Part shown: positions 1-11,117 of the stretch, piece after piece
Layout of the letters: every line of letters starts with the position of its first letter
Numbering within the stretch: position 1 is the stretch's first letter
Assembly: GCA_023512835.1 (NCBI GenBank)
Contig: CM042091.1
Span: forward strand, 48,003,284-48,067,283
From: Taxillus chinensis
Lineage: Eukaryota > Streptophyta > Magnoliopsida > Santalales > Loranthaceae
Direction: 5' to 3'
Length of the DNA: 64,000 nt
The notes under the pieces: model-generated
Told to the model about the DNA's origin: nothing
The model's input: the letters and a program-made list of their open reading frames with translations, nothing else
Databases searched by the model: none
Translations under genes and position numbers: made by a program

Positions 1-1788
1 AGGGTAAGGCATATGAGGCTGATATTGTGCTGGTTTCATAGCTGTAGGCTGACTCACGTCGACATTTTCCTTCTCTTTCTCTAACTCTCCAGCACTGCCC
101 TTGACGTGTTCTACTTCAGTATTCTCTTCTGCACCTTCATTGGAGACTGCTTCATTCTCTTTTGGTTGAAGTTCTTTCCCACTTCTTAGCATGATAGCCT
201 TGCAATACTCTCTTGGGTTAACTTCAGTGTTGCTAACGGACTTATTTGATGAAGAGGGCTTCGCTGCATTAGCCAACTGACCTATTTGCTACTCTATGTT
301 CTTCATAGCTATACCAAGGTCTTGAACTGAAGTAGTGAGAGATTCAATTCTTGTTTCTCCTCTGCTCATCCGATCAGTTGCTTGTTTTACAAATTGATAG
401 AAAAAATTCCTCATCTTTTCATCTTTAGCTTTTTCCTTATCCTCTTCCTTCTGTTGTGGTAGCTTTTGAAATCCAGGAGGTAGTTGTGGTTGAGAACTCT
501 CACTATATTGTGGAGCTCCATTGGCTGGAGCTTTGTTTTGCCTCTGCCATATGTATGGTTGCTAAAAATTTTGAGCTCCTCCTTAATTTTGATAATTGTT
601 GGTCGAAGAAGGATTTTGATATTGGTTCTGAAATTGCCTTTGGAAACCACCTCTATTATTAACATATTGAGCTTCTTCAAGGGGTTGAGCGTTTGCATTA
701 TCCTCAACAACAGCTTTTTGATCAGTCTGTCCCTCCATTCTCACAGCCATGACTGACATTTGCTTAGTCAACATATCCATTTTTTTGTTAGGTCTTCTAA
801 TTGATTTGAATTGGAAACTGCCGCAACTGGTTCAGCCTCAGTACACCGGTCAGTAAACCATTGGCAATTAGATGTTGCCATTCTCTCTAACAATGCAACA
901 GCAGCAGCAGGTTCCATCATCATAAAGGCTCCTCCAGTTGTAGCATCAACCATGTTTCTAATAGATTGTTGCGGGCCCATAAAGGACTCCACCTGCAACC
1001 ATTCCAGTCTTCCATGGTTAGGGCAATGCCTAACCATGTCCTTGAACCTCTCCCAAGCTTCATAGAGAGATTCATCACTGTGATGGTTGAACTGGCAGAT
1101 TTGGTTCCGTAGGTGCATCACTCTTGTAGGTGGAAAATACTTTGAGAGGAACTTCTCCATCATTTGATCCCATGTTGTGATGCTGCCTGCTGGTAAAGAT
1201 TAAAACCAACCAAGAGCTCTATCCTTCAATGAAAAGGGGAAGAGTTTTAGCTTGATAACGTCGTCTGAAACTCCATTTATTTTAATTGTGTCGCAAATTT
1301 CTAGGAACCTCACTAGATGATTATGAGGATCATCTAATGCTGAACCTCTGAAAGCTTCTTACCCAACCATCTGAAGTAATGTAAGCTTCAACTCGAAGTT
1401 ATTTGCTTGGACTGGCACTCTTCTAATGCCAGAGTATTCATCTGAAAGTACAGGTCTAGCATAATCCATGAATGTATGAGACTGATGACCGCCTTGGCCA
1501 TTATCATTCACTGAACTAGCATCATTTCTAGTTGCATTGTGTACATGGTCTTCTCTCACCCTGTTGTTTGCCATAATTTCCTCACACAAGGTGTGTAAAC
1601 CTTCCAACTGCTATTCAGTTTCAGCTAATACTCTATTAGCCCTTCGCTGTTCATGCAAAGTCCATTCTATTTCAGGATCATAAGGCAACAACTCTCCTCG
1701 AGTATGACACATACACTGAGAAATTATATTGAACACCTACGATGCACCCTAGAAGAACAACAAAAACAGAGAAATACCAGGTGACACC
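1..1788 (-). pseudogene. Athila-like Ty3 retrotransposon gag, decayed
   Basis: Read on the minus strand, this stretch encodes a Ty3-type Gag of the Athila/Tat kind. The part at 768-1163 contains the conserved stretch YEAWERFKDMVRHCPNHG, followed by a Q/N-rich segment (about 583-780) and a region with IGQLA, REYCKAIMLRSGKEL and an acidic tail near 1-400. The N-terminal part (about 1360-1710) has RGELLPYDPEIEW. In-frame stops include TAG at 1611-1613, TAA at 1359-1361 and a TAA near 1201, each at a spot where Gln is expected, so the ORF is dead. Its 5' end is cut at 1788/1789 by another retroelement; the matching primer site and LTR reappear at 5,850 onwards. The element runs off the left edge, so pol is not seen. 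Family call is from recalled motifs, not a search. Confidence 0.8.
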
Positions 1789-2173
1789 TGTCACGGACCG
1801 AGGCTTATCCTAGCACACTTAGGCTATTTTGGGGTATTCCTCCCTTCTAAAGTATTGTAACTTAGCTTATAGAGTAAGTTGTAGAGATTTTAGATTTCGA
1901 TCATATATGATGTCTCCTGGTGTCACTGCCAGAAAAGTGTTAACATCTATATGTATGGGAGTGATATTGTAAAGCTTTCAAGCAATCAATATAATCGTTT
2001 GTTGCCTTCGTTCAATCATTTTTCCGCTAAGCGCTTTCCTACACAATTGTTTTACAATGGATCGATGGGTTCCGATCCAAATGCGACGAGTTAGGCTGAC
2101 CTAGCGTTCCTTCATACGGGCGAAAACTAGGTGCCACACGGGTTAAGCTGCTATAAAGGCTGACCCCGTGACA
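1789..2173 (+). mobile_element. 5' LTR of plus-strand Ty3 retrotransposon
   Basis: A 385-bp sequence begins TGTCACGG and ends CCGTGACA, a perfect 8-bp inverted terminal pair with the TG...CA ends of an LTR. Two bases after it lies TGGTATCAAAGCTC (from 2176), one mismatch from the usual initiator tRNA-Met primer binding site, and a gag ORF starts 67 bp downstream of the LTR. This fixes it as the 5' LTR of the element at 1789-5849. I found no second copy after 5849, so element age cannot be taken from LTR divergence. Confidence 0.85.
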
Positions 2174-2175
2174 AG

Positions 2176-2191
2176 TGGTATCAAAGCTCGG
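2176..2191 (+). other. Primer binding site, tRNA-Met type
   Basis: TGGTATCAAAGCTCGG follows the LTR end after two bases. The functional consensus in plant Ty3 and Ty1 elements is TGGTATCAGAGC; here a G is replaced by A. Confidence 0.75.
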
Positions 2192-2240
2192 TTGGTGCTA
2201 AAGTTCGGTGGAACAATCAAAAGCTTCGAGACAGTGAAAA

Positions 2241-3998
2241 ATGACAAACGGAGGATCTGTTGTCATTAGTGGTGGCGACCACGAAGGCCGCGACAAGGAG
2301 CAGCACGCTAAGGAACGGAGGAGAGATAAGTCCGTTTCGAGGGAAACATGTCCGCTGGAGAGTCGGCTAGCCAAATTGGAGTTGGCGTTAGCCGAACAGA
2401 TAGAGGTGGTCGAGGAGCACACTGAAAGCATCGAAAAGCTGGACTCAGAGGGTGAGGAAAGCTTTGGGAGGATGCAAGGGCTTCTCAACTCCGTCATGGA
2501 TGACATGAACTCTCGGTTCGATGGCTTGAAGGACACTCTCACGTCCCAAATCCTGGCGATGCAAGAGAAAATCAAAGAGATCAAGGCGGATTGGTCTCTC
2601 TACAAGATGGCGGTCACCTAAGGTGGCGTTGGCGGCCATTCCAGCTCCAAAATCGATGTGCCGAAGCCAAAGACCTATGTTGGGTCAAGGAATGCGAGGG
2701 AGTTAGACAATTTCCTCTGGACCATGGAGCAGTACTTTGATGCCTTGAACATTGTCAATGAGGCAAAGAAGGTGAAGACCGCCCCGCTATACTTAGTCGA
2801 TTCGGCTATGGTATGGTGGAGGCAATGATATGCTGACAAGGAGTGCGGCCTATGTGTCATCGACAATTGGGCGGGTTTCAAGCGGGAGATCAAAGCCCAG
2901 TTCAATCCCCAAAATGCGGAAGACGAGTCCCGGGCAAAACTTCGGCGCCTTACCCACAAAGGCACAGTGCGGGAGTACGTCCGTGAATTTTCTGAACTGA
3001 TATTGGAGATCCCAGATATGTCCGCAAAGGATTCATTATTTTCCTTCATGGACGGATTACAACAATGGGCCAAGTTGGAGTTGCAGCGGTGGAACGTGCA
3101 GGACCTGGCGTCAGCCATGGCGGTGGCCGAATCACTCATCGAATACAAGAAGCCGAAGAAGGCCACTAGCTCTTTATCAACTTCCAAGACGAACAGGTTC
3201 CACAAGGAGAAACGTGGGGGAGACAACCGAAGTGAAGGAAAAGGGAGACCCTTCCAACCGTCTAAGGACTTTTGCCCAAAACATTTCGTGAATAGTTCCA
3301 AGGACGGGGAGAAGCCAAGGATCTCTTATTTCCTTTGTGAAGGCCCTCACAAGGCGTTCGAGTGCCCGAAGCGCTCCAAGCTCTCCGCGATGATCAACGA
3401 AGACGAAGAGAGGAATGCGAGGGATCCGCGACTTGGTTCCTTGCAACTCCTCAACGCAATCAATGCGAAGGTGGAGGTGCCACTGTCCGGACGACAGAAG
3501 GGCCGCATGTACGTGCTCGCTAAGGCCAACAACCTTGAAACTAAAGCCTTGGTGGACACGGGTGTGATTAACAACTTCATCAAGGTGGAAGAAGCTTGTA
3601 GACTGGGGATAGTCTACAATGAAGAGAAGGGCTAGCTGAAGGCGGTGAACTGTAGCGCCAGTCCAATCCATGGCGTGGCTCAAGGTGTCGAGCTAAGTAT
3701 TGGCGAGTGGAGAGGCAAGGTGAATCTCTCCGTGGTGTCAATGGACGACTATCCCATGGTGTTGGGGATGGAGTTCATTGATCAAGTGCGGGCAATTCCA
3801 ATTCCTAACACTAACACAATGTGCATCATGGACGAGGGGAAAATGTGCATGGTGAAGGTAATGCGGGAGGAAGAGCTCAAGGCGAAGTCTCTTTCGACAC
3901 TCCAACTGTCCAATGGAGCCAACCTTCATTGCCATAGTGAAGGAAGAATGCCCAAGTGTTGGGGAGGAGCCCCCAACCGAAGTGAAGGTTGTCCTTGA
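2241..3998 (+). pseudogene. Ty3 Gag and protease region, interrupted
   Basis: One reading frame runs from the ATG at 2241 through 3998, broken by TAA at 2619-2621, TGA at 2826-2828 and TAG at 3633-3635. The N-terminal part has a coiled-coil-like stretch rich in Glu, Leu and Lys. The middle (2640-3250) is the capsid-like retrotransposon Gag domain. A zinc knuckle follows near 3330-3375, reading YFLCEGPHKAFEC; the first Cys of the usual CX2CX4HX4C is Tyr here, so the knuckle is lost. The aspartic protease core is seen as KALVDTG near 3540-3565 and YPMVLGMEF near 3750. The TAG replaces an expected Trp and the lost Cys also fits a single G-to-A change, consistent with decay of methylated DNA. Frame is lost before pol at about 4000. 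Confidence 0.85.
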
Positions 3999-3999
3999 A

Positions 4000-5849
4000 G
4001 AGTTTGGGGACGTTATGCCACCCGAACTCCCAAACAACTTCCGCTGAAGTGGGAGGTGGACCACAGGATCAAGCTAGAGGCCGGTGCAAGGCCTACTGCT
4101 GCGGTGCCCCTATCGGATGGCACCACTGGAGTTGGAGGAATTTCGGAAACAATTGAAGGACTTGTTGGAGGCTCGGTTCATTCGGCCATCCAAAGCGCCA
4201 TTTAAAGTACCGGTGTTGTTCCAAAAGAAGCACGATGGGTCGATGCGGCTATGCATTGACTATAGGGCGCTAAACAAGATTACGGTGAAGAACAGCTACC
4301 CTATCCCACTCATATCCGACCTGTTTAATCAACTTGGTGCTGCGAGATGGTTCTCAAAGTTAGACTTGCGGTCGGGATATTGGCAAGTGCAGATAGCCGA
4401 AGGTGATGAGGCAAAGACGGTGTGCGTCACAAGATACGGCTCTTACGAGTTCTTGGTGATGCCCTTTGGCCTCACAAACGCCCCTGCCACATTCTGTACG
4501 TTGATGAACCGGATCTTCCAACCATACTTGGACAGATTCGTCGTAGTGTACCTTGATGACATTATCGTTTATAGCAAAACGTTGGAGGAACACACGGCAC
4601 ACCTACGGTGGGTTTTCCAAATCTTAAGGGAGAACCAACTCTTTGTGAAGAAGGAGAAATGTGACTTTGCAAAAAAGGAGGTGCCCTTCTTAGGTCACAT
4701 CATTGGCGGCGGCAAACTAAAGATGGACAACAAGAAAGTGTTAGCCATCAAGGAATGGGAGACGCCCAAGAAAGTCTCTGAAATGCGTTCCTTCATTGTT
4801 TTGGTTAACTACTATAGAAGATTCATCCGCGGCTATTCCCACATTGTCGCACCCTTGACGGAACTATTAAAGAAGAACAAGACGTGGGTGTGGGATGATG
4901 CTTGCCGAGAGGCATTCGAGAAGTTGACGCAAGCCGTGACAAACGAACCGGTGAAGTTCACACGGATGCTTCATACTTTGCCATCGGTGGAGTTCTAATG
5001 CAGGAGGGGCATCTTGTAGCATATGAAAGCCAAAAACTCAATGGCACCGAATGGAGGTATGCGGTGCATGAAAAGGAGATGACGGCAGTTATGCATTGCC
5101 TTCAACTGTGGAGGCATTACTTACTAGGGTCCAAGTTCGTGGTGAAGACGGACAATATTGCTACGAGTTATTTCCTAACTCAAAGGAACTTAAGTCCAAA
5201 GCAAGCACGGTGGCAAGGACTCCTAGCGGAATTTGACTTTGTGCTCGAGTACAAACTAGGCACAAATAATGTGGTGGCCGATGCACTAAGTCGGAAGGCG
5301 GAACTCGCAGCCATTAGCCAACCACATTTCCCCCTGGTGGACAAACTGAATGAAGGAATAGAGCACGATCTATTAGCCAAGTCCTTGGTGGAATGTGTCA
5401 AACTTGGGAAGACGCGACGATTTTGGCTAAGGGACGACTTGCTCCATACTCGAGGGGAACAGGTGTACGTTCCTAAATGGGGAAGTTTGAGGAGAGACAT
5501 CCTCAAAGAATGTCATGACTCACGGTGGGCTGGTCATCCCGGAGTCGATCGTACCTTGGCGTTGGTGGAACGGAGCTACTACTGGCCTCAACTTTACGAG
5601 GACGTCCAAGTGTATGTGCGGACTTGTCTTGTGTGCCAACAAGACAAGATAGAGAATCGGCAATCGGCGGGACTGTTAGAACCATTGCCCACTTCGGAAA
5701 GACCTTGGGAAAGTGTTTCGATGGACTTCATTGTTTGTCTCCCAAGATCCGAAGGATGCGGTACGATCATTGTGGTGGTCGACCGATTCTTTAAGTATGG
5801 AGTTTTCATTCCAGGTCCGAAGGACTGCACAGCAACGACACCGCACTAG
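4000..5849 (+). pseudogene. Ty3 Pol: reverse transcriptase, RNase H, truncated integrase
   Basis: The reverse transcriptase (about 4084-4900) shows KLDLRSGYWQV, the MPFGLTNAPATF motif and the catalytic YLDD in VVVYLDDIIVYSK. A short deletion near 4950 shifts the frame, so the RNase H part is in another frame (about 4950-5300) with HTDAS, HEKEM and KTDN carrying acidic catalytic residues, then VVADALSRK. The integrase has an HHCC zinc domain (CHDSRWAGHPG ... TCLVCQQDK, about 5510-5650) and the first Asp of the catalytic core in SMDFIV, then stops at about 5846, where Athila-like sequence resumes. The second Asp, the Glu, the chromodomain region if any, and the 3' LTR are missing. The copy is non-autonomous and dead. 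Confidence 0.9.
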
Positions 5850-6229
5850 AAAAATAGAAAATTAAAATTCCAGATCACAAATGAACTTGATCACCTAATA
5901 TCACCTAATCCTAATGCCATTTGGCTTGCCTCCCCGACAACGGCGCCAAAAACTTGACCTAAAAATATTATGTTGAAAGGTTTTGCAGCAAGTGCACTGG
6001 CCAAGTAATATAAAAGAGATACAACTATTGAGGTATATTTTCAATGTATATTTCTTCAATTTCTTTTCTTTTCTCTTTTGGAGTTTACTAAGGCACTTTT
6101 GGACTAAAATGAGACTTTTGGTCTATTTGGGCTTTCAAATTAAAAGCGGGCTTTTGGTATAGCTTTAGGACTTACTTTTCTTTTTTGGAGTATCATTTGA
6201 ACTCTCTTTATTCTTAATATGGGCATTTA
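5850..6229 (-). mobile_element. Athila-like leader, primer site and LTR 3' part
   Basis: Read on the minus strand, the sequence around 5925-5955 gives TTTTTGGCGCCGTTGTCGGG, the primer-site signature of Athila/Tat elements (tRNA-Asp type, TGGCGCC). It lies upstream of the gag at 1-1788 in the same orientation, which makes both parts of one element split by the plus-strand insertion. Sequence to the right (from about 5956) should then be the end of its 5' LTR; it is AT-rich with no ORF. The LTR continues past the Harbinger-like insertion at 6230. Confidence 0.75.
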
Positions 6230-7132
6230 GAGCATTCGTAGCGGGCTCCGCAGATGTTAAATAATGACTAAAGAATAACTAACGGGAAAAAAATGCACAC
6301 GCTGCAGGCTGGCCAATGCTACAGTAATTTTAACATGATGAGATATTGCTCGCTAAATCTAGCCAGTGAATTATACTTGTCAAATATTATTTATAATTAA
6401 AATATTATTGCGCCGACTCCGTCCACCGCAGAACGGCCTTCGTCCAACCTCGCCAGCGCCTCCCCCCCCATCCTTCCGTCTCACCACCCCAGAAACCACA
6501 TCCGAGTTTGCCTGTCCTCACTGGCCGCACCCCCCCCCCCCCCAAGAACAGCCTGGTTTGTCCAACCTTGCCAGCGCCTCCACCCGCCTCACGTCCGTCC
6601 GTCACCACCCCAGAGATCGCAGCCCCCCGAGAACAGTCTAGACGAACTTTGTCCAACCTCGCCAGCGCCTCCGTCTCGTGTCCGTCTGTTCATCATCACC
6701 CCAGAGATCGCAGCCCCCCTGTATGTTCGTCCGTCCCCACCCCATCGTCAATGCCTCGTGTCCGTCTGTTCATCATCACCCCAGAGATCGCAGCCCCTCT
6801 GTATGTTCGTCCGTTCGTCCCCACCCCACCATCAATGCCTCAGAGGCGCTTCACAGAGAGGCGAAAAAGTTTGCAGATCGCCAACCATCGCTGACGGTCG
6901 AGGGTACACCACACCATTTACGGTCCTTGAAGCTCACGTTAGATCGAAGATGTGGTGGAGATGCTGCCCGGTCTGACCATTGCTTTTTAAATATATTAAT
7001 ATTTTATTAAAATAACTAGAAAATTACTGAGCCGGTTAAGTGGAGTCATAAAGAAAGAGTCGCTAAATTTTATAAAAGGTAATTTTTTGGTTAAATTTTA
7101 ACTAAAGTATATTGAGCCCAATGTGAATGCTC
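6230..7132. mobile_element. Harbinger-like non-autonomous element with GC-rich core
   Basis: The element is 903 bp. It starts GAGCATTCGTAGCGGGCTC and ends with the inverted form of GAGCATTCACATTGGGCTC, and is flanked by TTA on both sides (6227-6229 and 7133-7135). A 3-bp TTA target duplication is the mark of PIF/Harbinger transposons. The ends are AT-rich, but the core (6410-6960) is strongly C-rich and holds short proline- and serine-rich ORFs plus a run of 12 C at about 6531-6542. Two near-identical tandem units of about 80 bp start near 6676 and 6756, sharing CATCACCCCAGAGATCGCAG; a shorter match lies near 6605. No transposase is present. The core may be captured host DNA, but I do not recognise it. 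Confidence 0.75.
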
Positions 7133-7135
7133 TTA

Positions 7136-7440
7136 GAGTGACATTTAAATGTGTCATCGTTTTATCAAGTGTGCTTGGATGCATACTTAGTTGAAAACTC
7201 AACTTTTTTTCTTGCTGCTCTTTTATATTGCTTTCAAAATAAGGAATGGACTTCAAACAAAAAGGAGCTTTTGGATATGCGTTGATTTTAAAAAGGAGTG
7301 TTTAGTCTTGTATCGCCCGTGTTCCTTTGTCTTTTAGTTTAAGCCTTATACATAAAACATACGAACTTGAAGTGCCCTTTCAAAGTTTCGATTTAATATT
7401 TTGGCAATATCATTAATTAGTCCATGAAGTGCTAAGTTGC
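7136..7440 (-). mobile_element. Probable continuation of Athila-like LTR
   Basis: Sequence right of the Harbinger-like insertion has the same AT-rich character as 5956-6229, and the target duplication joins them directly. The outer end of the LTR cannot be placed without a second copy, so 7440 is only a rough limit. Confidence 0.35.
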
Positions 7441-8410
7441 AAAATAAATTAAGAGTCAAACTCGTAGTCTAAGATTTATGAGGAGGAGTCATTCAGAGTC
7501 TAGATGTCCAGATCAACGAGAAGCATGGCCATTGTAGCTGTCAGTCGGTCCAATTGTCCTCAAGATTGGCGAGGAGGATCTGTCTACAATCTAGACATCC
7601 AATTTGGTGAGGAGCCTGACCGCATCTAGGTCTAGTCGTTCTCATGAGCTTGGCCTTCGTGCCTCGTGGCCGTTAATCCAATATGGTTTGATTTGACCCA
7701 TTATAGAGCAAGCCTAAATGGATCATCCCATTTAGGCTTGCATTTTTTTGGATAGGGAATAGAGTGGTCTGGTTTAGTAAGCAATTCATTTTTTCAAATT
7801 CTATTTTTTTTCAAAATAATGACAAATTGAAAAAACTTATTAATTATTTCTTAAATACAAAGTCAAAATAAAGTCTTAATAATACACATGAATTATATCC
7901 AACTATATAAAATATATTCAATATACTAATCAAATTTATGTCGGTAAATCTTTTCATATAATTTTTAACTGTATTATTAGCATAAAATATAAAATTTGAT
8001 CACTCAATTAAAATCTCATAACATAAATTATGCATTTTAATTTTAGGACTTAAAAGTAAAATAATATAACAAAATATTTTTTAAAAAAAGGCTTGTGGCC
8101 CGCTGGACTAGCTCATTTAGGCCTTTAAATGAACCTAAATTGAATCGGATTTGTCTGCGCAGTTCACAAGTTGGTGTGCAGACTAACAATTCATTCTACA
8201 CCCCTACTGATGTTGGTGAGTGGTTGGATGAGCGAGGAAGAGTGATGGAAAAAAAAAAAGTAGTGTTGGCTCTTAAGAAGGAGGAGCATGTAAGAGGGGT
8301 GGCAAAGAAGGAGATAAAGGATAGGCTGTGGTGGTGGGTGGTGAGTTTCCAAGAGCAAAGGACCGATGGAGGATAGTACATCAGTAGTACTATAAATTAC
8401 GCTAAACTTA
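7441..8410. other. AT-rich intergenic DNA, no gene seen
   Basis: I see no supported gene. Two short inverted stretches mention the same words: GCCTAAATGGATCATCCC near 7713 and TTTAGGCCTTTAAATG near 8116, which suggests another small decayed element between them. The ORFs at 8095-8418 are short, overlap on both strands and look like chance frames. Confidence 0.4.
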
Positions 8411-8790
8411 CGCAACATATAGCCAGGAGCGAATTCAAGAAGTTCCGTTAGGGAGGGCCAAGATACAAACTATGTAACCTATATCTAGAAACTGTTCTAA
8501 AACTGTGATTAGCACTATTTAAGTCATAAGTAATGACATAAACGTATAAAAATCTCATTAAATCCTCATATAACTAAGTCAAATATTTTTTTTAAAAATT
8601 GTATAATTCATTTATCACTATTGTAATTAGCAACATATTCATCACAAATATTATGAGATAATACATAATATTATTAATTAATTCTACTTATATATTTAAT
8701 ATATACATATATAACTAAAATAGAAATATACAATTATAATATATATATATATATATTATATTTTTAAAAAAATATTGGGGGAGGGGCCCA
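8411..8790 (-). repeat. Dispersed repeat, copy 1 (inverted relative to copy 2)
   Basis: The stretch from about 8530 to 8770 is a diverged reverse complement of 9440-9620. For example CATATTCATCACAAATATTATGAG here matches, inverted, the sequence near 9500-9530. The outer border begins near GCCAGGAGCGAATTC (about 8422). It ends in a GGGGGAGGGGCC block near 8780. Probably a small terminal-repeat element common in plant genomes; no coding capacity. Confidence 0.55.
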
Positions 8791-8958
8791 TAAATTTAGC
8801 ACATGGTTAGAGATGGTTTGAGGGTATAAATTTAATTTTTTTTATTTATTATTTGAAAGCATATACTACTTTATAAGGTTCATTAGCTTGTAAAGTAATA
8901 ATATTCTTACACGATAATAACATTTACTTGACACATGCATATATTATTTAGCTTATAA

Positions 8959-9276
8959 GAGCAACTCCAATAACAATATGTATTTTTTTCTCTATGAAGA
9001 TTTCTTTAGATGTGAAGATTAATTTTTTACTCTCAACTCTAATAATCTTCATTTTAATTTTATTTTTATTAAAATAATAAAAATAATAAAACAATCAATG
9101 AGGAAGGAGGGGGAGAGGAGAGAGAAAATAGAAAAATAATATAATATTATATAGAGAATGAATAGCAACTCTTTAGTTTTGAAAAGTCACTGTAGCAAAT
9201 TTCATTTATAGAGAGCTTATTAGAGTGAAATTTTTAGGTTTGACTTTTTATTTAGAGGATAAAAAATTCCTTGCTC
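8959..9276. mobile_element. Tourist-like MITE (PIF/Harbinger), 318 bp
   Basis: The element starts GAGCAACTCCAATAAC and ends CTTGCTC; a further inverted-end copy, TTATTAGAGTG, lies inside near 9218. TAA flanks both sides (8956-8958 and 9277-9279), fitting the 3-bp target site of PIF/Harbinger. The GAGCAACTCCAATAA start is typical of plant Tourist MITEs. It resembles in end sequence the larger element at 6230-7132. Confidence 0.7.
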
Positions 9277-9377
9277 TAATAATATAAAAAAGAACAACTT
9301 TTTAAGCATTAAAAAACAATTTAGCCTTCATCATTTCTTCTTCCATATACACTATGCACGCACCATATTCCCATTAT

Positions 9378-10290
9378 CCAGGGATGGAACTAGGGGGCCG
9401 GCCGAGGCCATTCCCCCCCCCCCCCTTCCAAATGCTTTTTCTTAATATATATAATATATAATTATAATTATAATTAATTAGTAATATAATTTATTGTCTT
9501 ATAATATTTGTGATGAATATGTTGCTAATTACAATAGTAATAAATGAATTATATGATTTTAAAATTTTATTTGACTTAGTGAACTTTTTATGCTTTTATA
9601 TTATTACTTGTGACTTAGATGGTACTAATTATGGGTGAAATTGGTTCTGTTTATGTCAATTTAAGTTATTTTTCAAATCAAATTGATATTTTTCCATTTG
9701 AGCAAAATCAAATCAAACCAAACTTGTTGCTTTGACCAAATCAAACTGGACTGAGCTAATTCAGTTTGGATTAATTTAGTTTGAACCAGCAGTTTAAAAA
9801 ATAATTATTTTGGATCGGTTTGAGTCGATTTGATTCATTAATTTTTGAGTTCTTGAAAGTTGAAATATTATAAAATAAAAAATAAATAGTATGTAAGCAT
9901 ATCAATAATAATATATATCAAATTTATAATTTTAAAAGTCTCAAAAATTAATAATATAATTTATAAACACAACATATCAAATATTAGCAATCAATCTTAA
10001 ATAATTAAGTTCTAAAACATAAAATAAAATAAAAATAAAATAAATGATAATATTATTCGGTTCGGCTCAATTTAAACTGTAATTTTGAAATTCCAAATCA
10101 AACCAAATCGATTTTATTTGGTTTTGACAATTTAATAAATTCACGGTTTTAGCGTGTCAGTTTGAATGATTTGTCGGTTTAGAGTTTCACTTATAGTGTT
10201 ATTCGTACGTTTAAATAACCGTTTTTAAATATGAATTATGCTGTACATATTTCAGCTCCCCCTACTTTCTAGACCCGTTCCTGCCATTAT
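9378..10290 (+). repeat. Dispersed repeat, copy 2, with inner insertion
   Basis: It starts near CCAGGGATGGAACTAGG (about 9377), passes a run of 12 C (about 9414-9425) and continues as the inverted counterpart of 8530-8770 up to about 9620. From 9620 to about 10240 lies a different sequence rich in GGTTTGATTTGGT-like words, a composition typical of small hAT-like MITEs; the outer repeat seems to resume at GCTCCCCCTACTTTCTAGACC (about 10253). Boundaries are approximate. Confidence 0.5.
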
Positions 10291-11117
10291 TCACACCTTT
10301 TCGCCTGTTATCAATTGAAACGATTTCTGGAAAATAAAAACAAGAGAAAATTTTTGTGTAAGTTGTAGTTTCTTCTAATTTAATTTTTAAAAATTAAATT
10401 AAAACTTGCAAGTAGAAATAAACTTTAAAACGATAATATATGGTAAAGAATATTTTCGTCTAACTTCTTCGGGTGTGATCCTGCATTTTGCCTATATTCT
10501 TCCAAGAGGATTTTTAATAAAAATTTTAAATAATGGTTTATATTGGATAAATATATTTTAAAATGACTTAAGAGGCATTATAGCTGGCTTTTGCATTGTG
10601 TATTTTATGGCCAATCACATTGGGTCTTATGGCTTGTAGAACATATAAACATTCAAACTGTTAAGAAATTTCATTTAACTAAAACATAAAGAAAAATTCA
10701 TAAGAATCTTAACACGGAAAACAATGGTAAATTTCGATATTTATGAGTGTACACCAAATTCAATCATCAATCCTTCAATAATAAGCCTCCCAAGAGAAAG
10801 GAAGAGAGCCAAGACATTAAATTAACAAAAGAAACAAAGGAAACAATTAGTTTTGAAGCTGCTGAGAGAAGAACTTCTTAATTTTCTGGTTCCATAAACT
10901 TGTATCCACCCATTGAATTGAAGGAGGAAGAAGAAAAAGAAAAAAGAAAAGCCGACTTAAATTAGGATGAAAAAGATCATCATACATGAACATAAATTAA
11001 ATACCCCAAAAACGAAGCGAAATTACCACAGATACCCCTGACTAGCTAGTACGACCATGTGTTCTCAGAAAGAGAACACTGATTTGATGACCGATGACTG
11101 GGTTAGCAATTTCCCAT
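10291..11117. other. 3' flank of MIZ1-like gene, no other gene seen
   Basis: AT-rich sequence with no supported ORF. The right part must contain the 3' UTR and polyadenylation region of the minus-strand gene that ends at 11118, but no single signal can be singled out with confidence. Confidence 0.5.
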
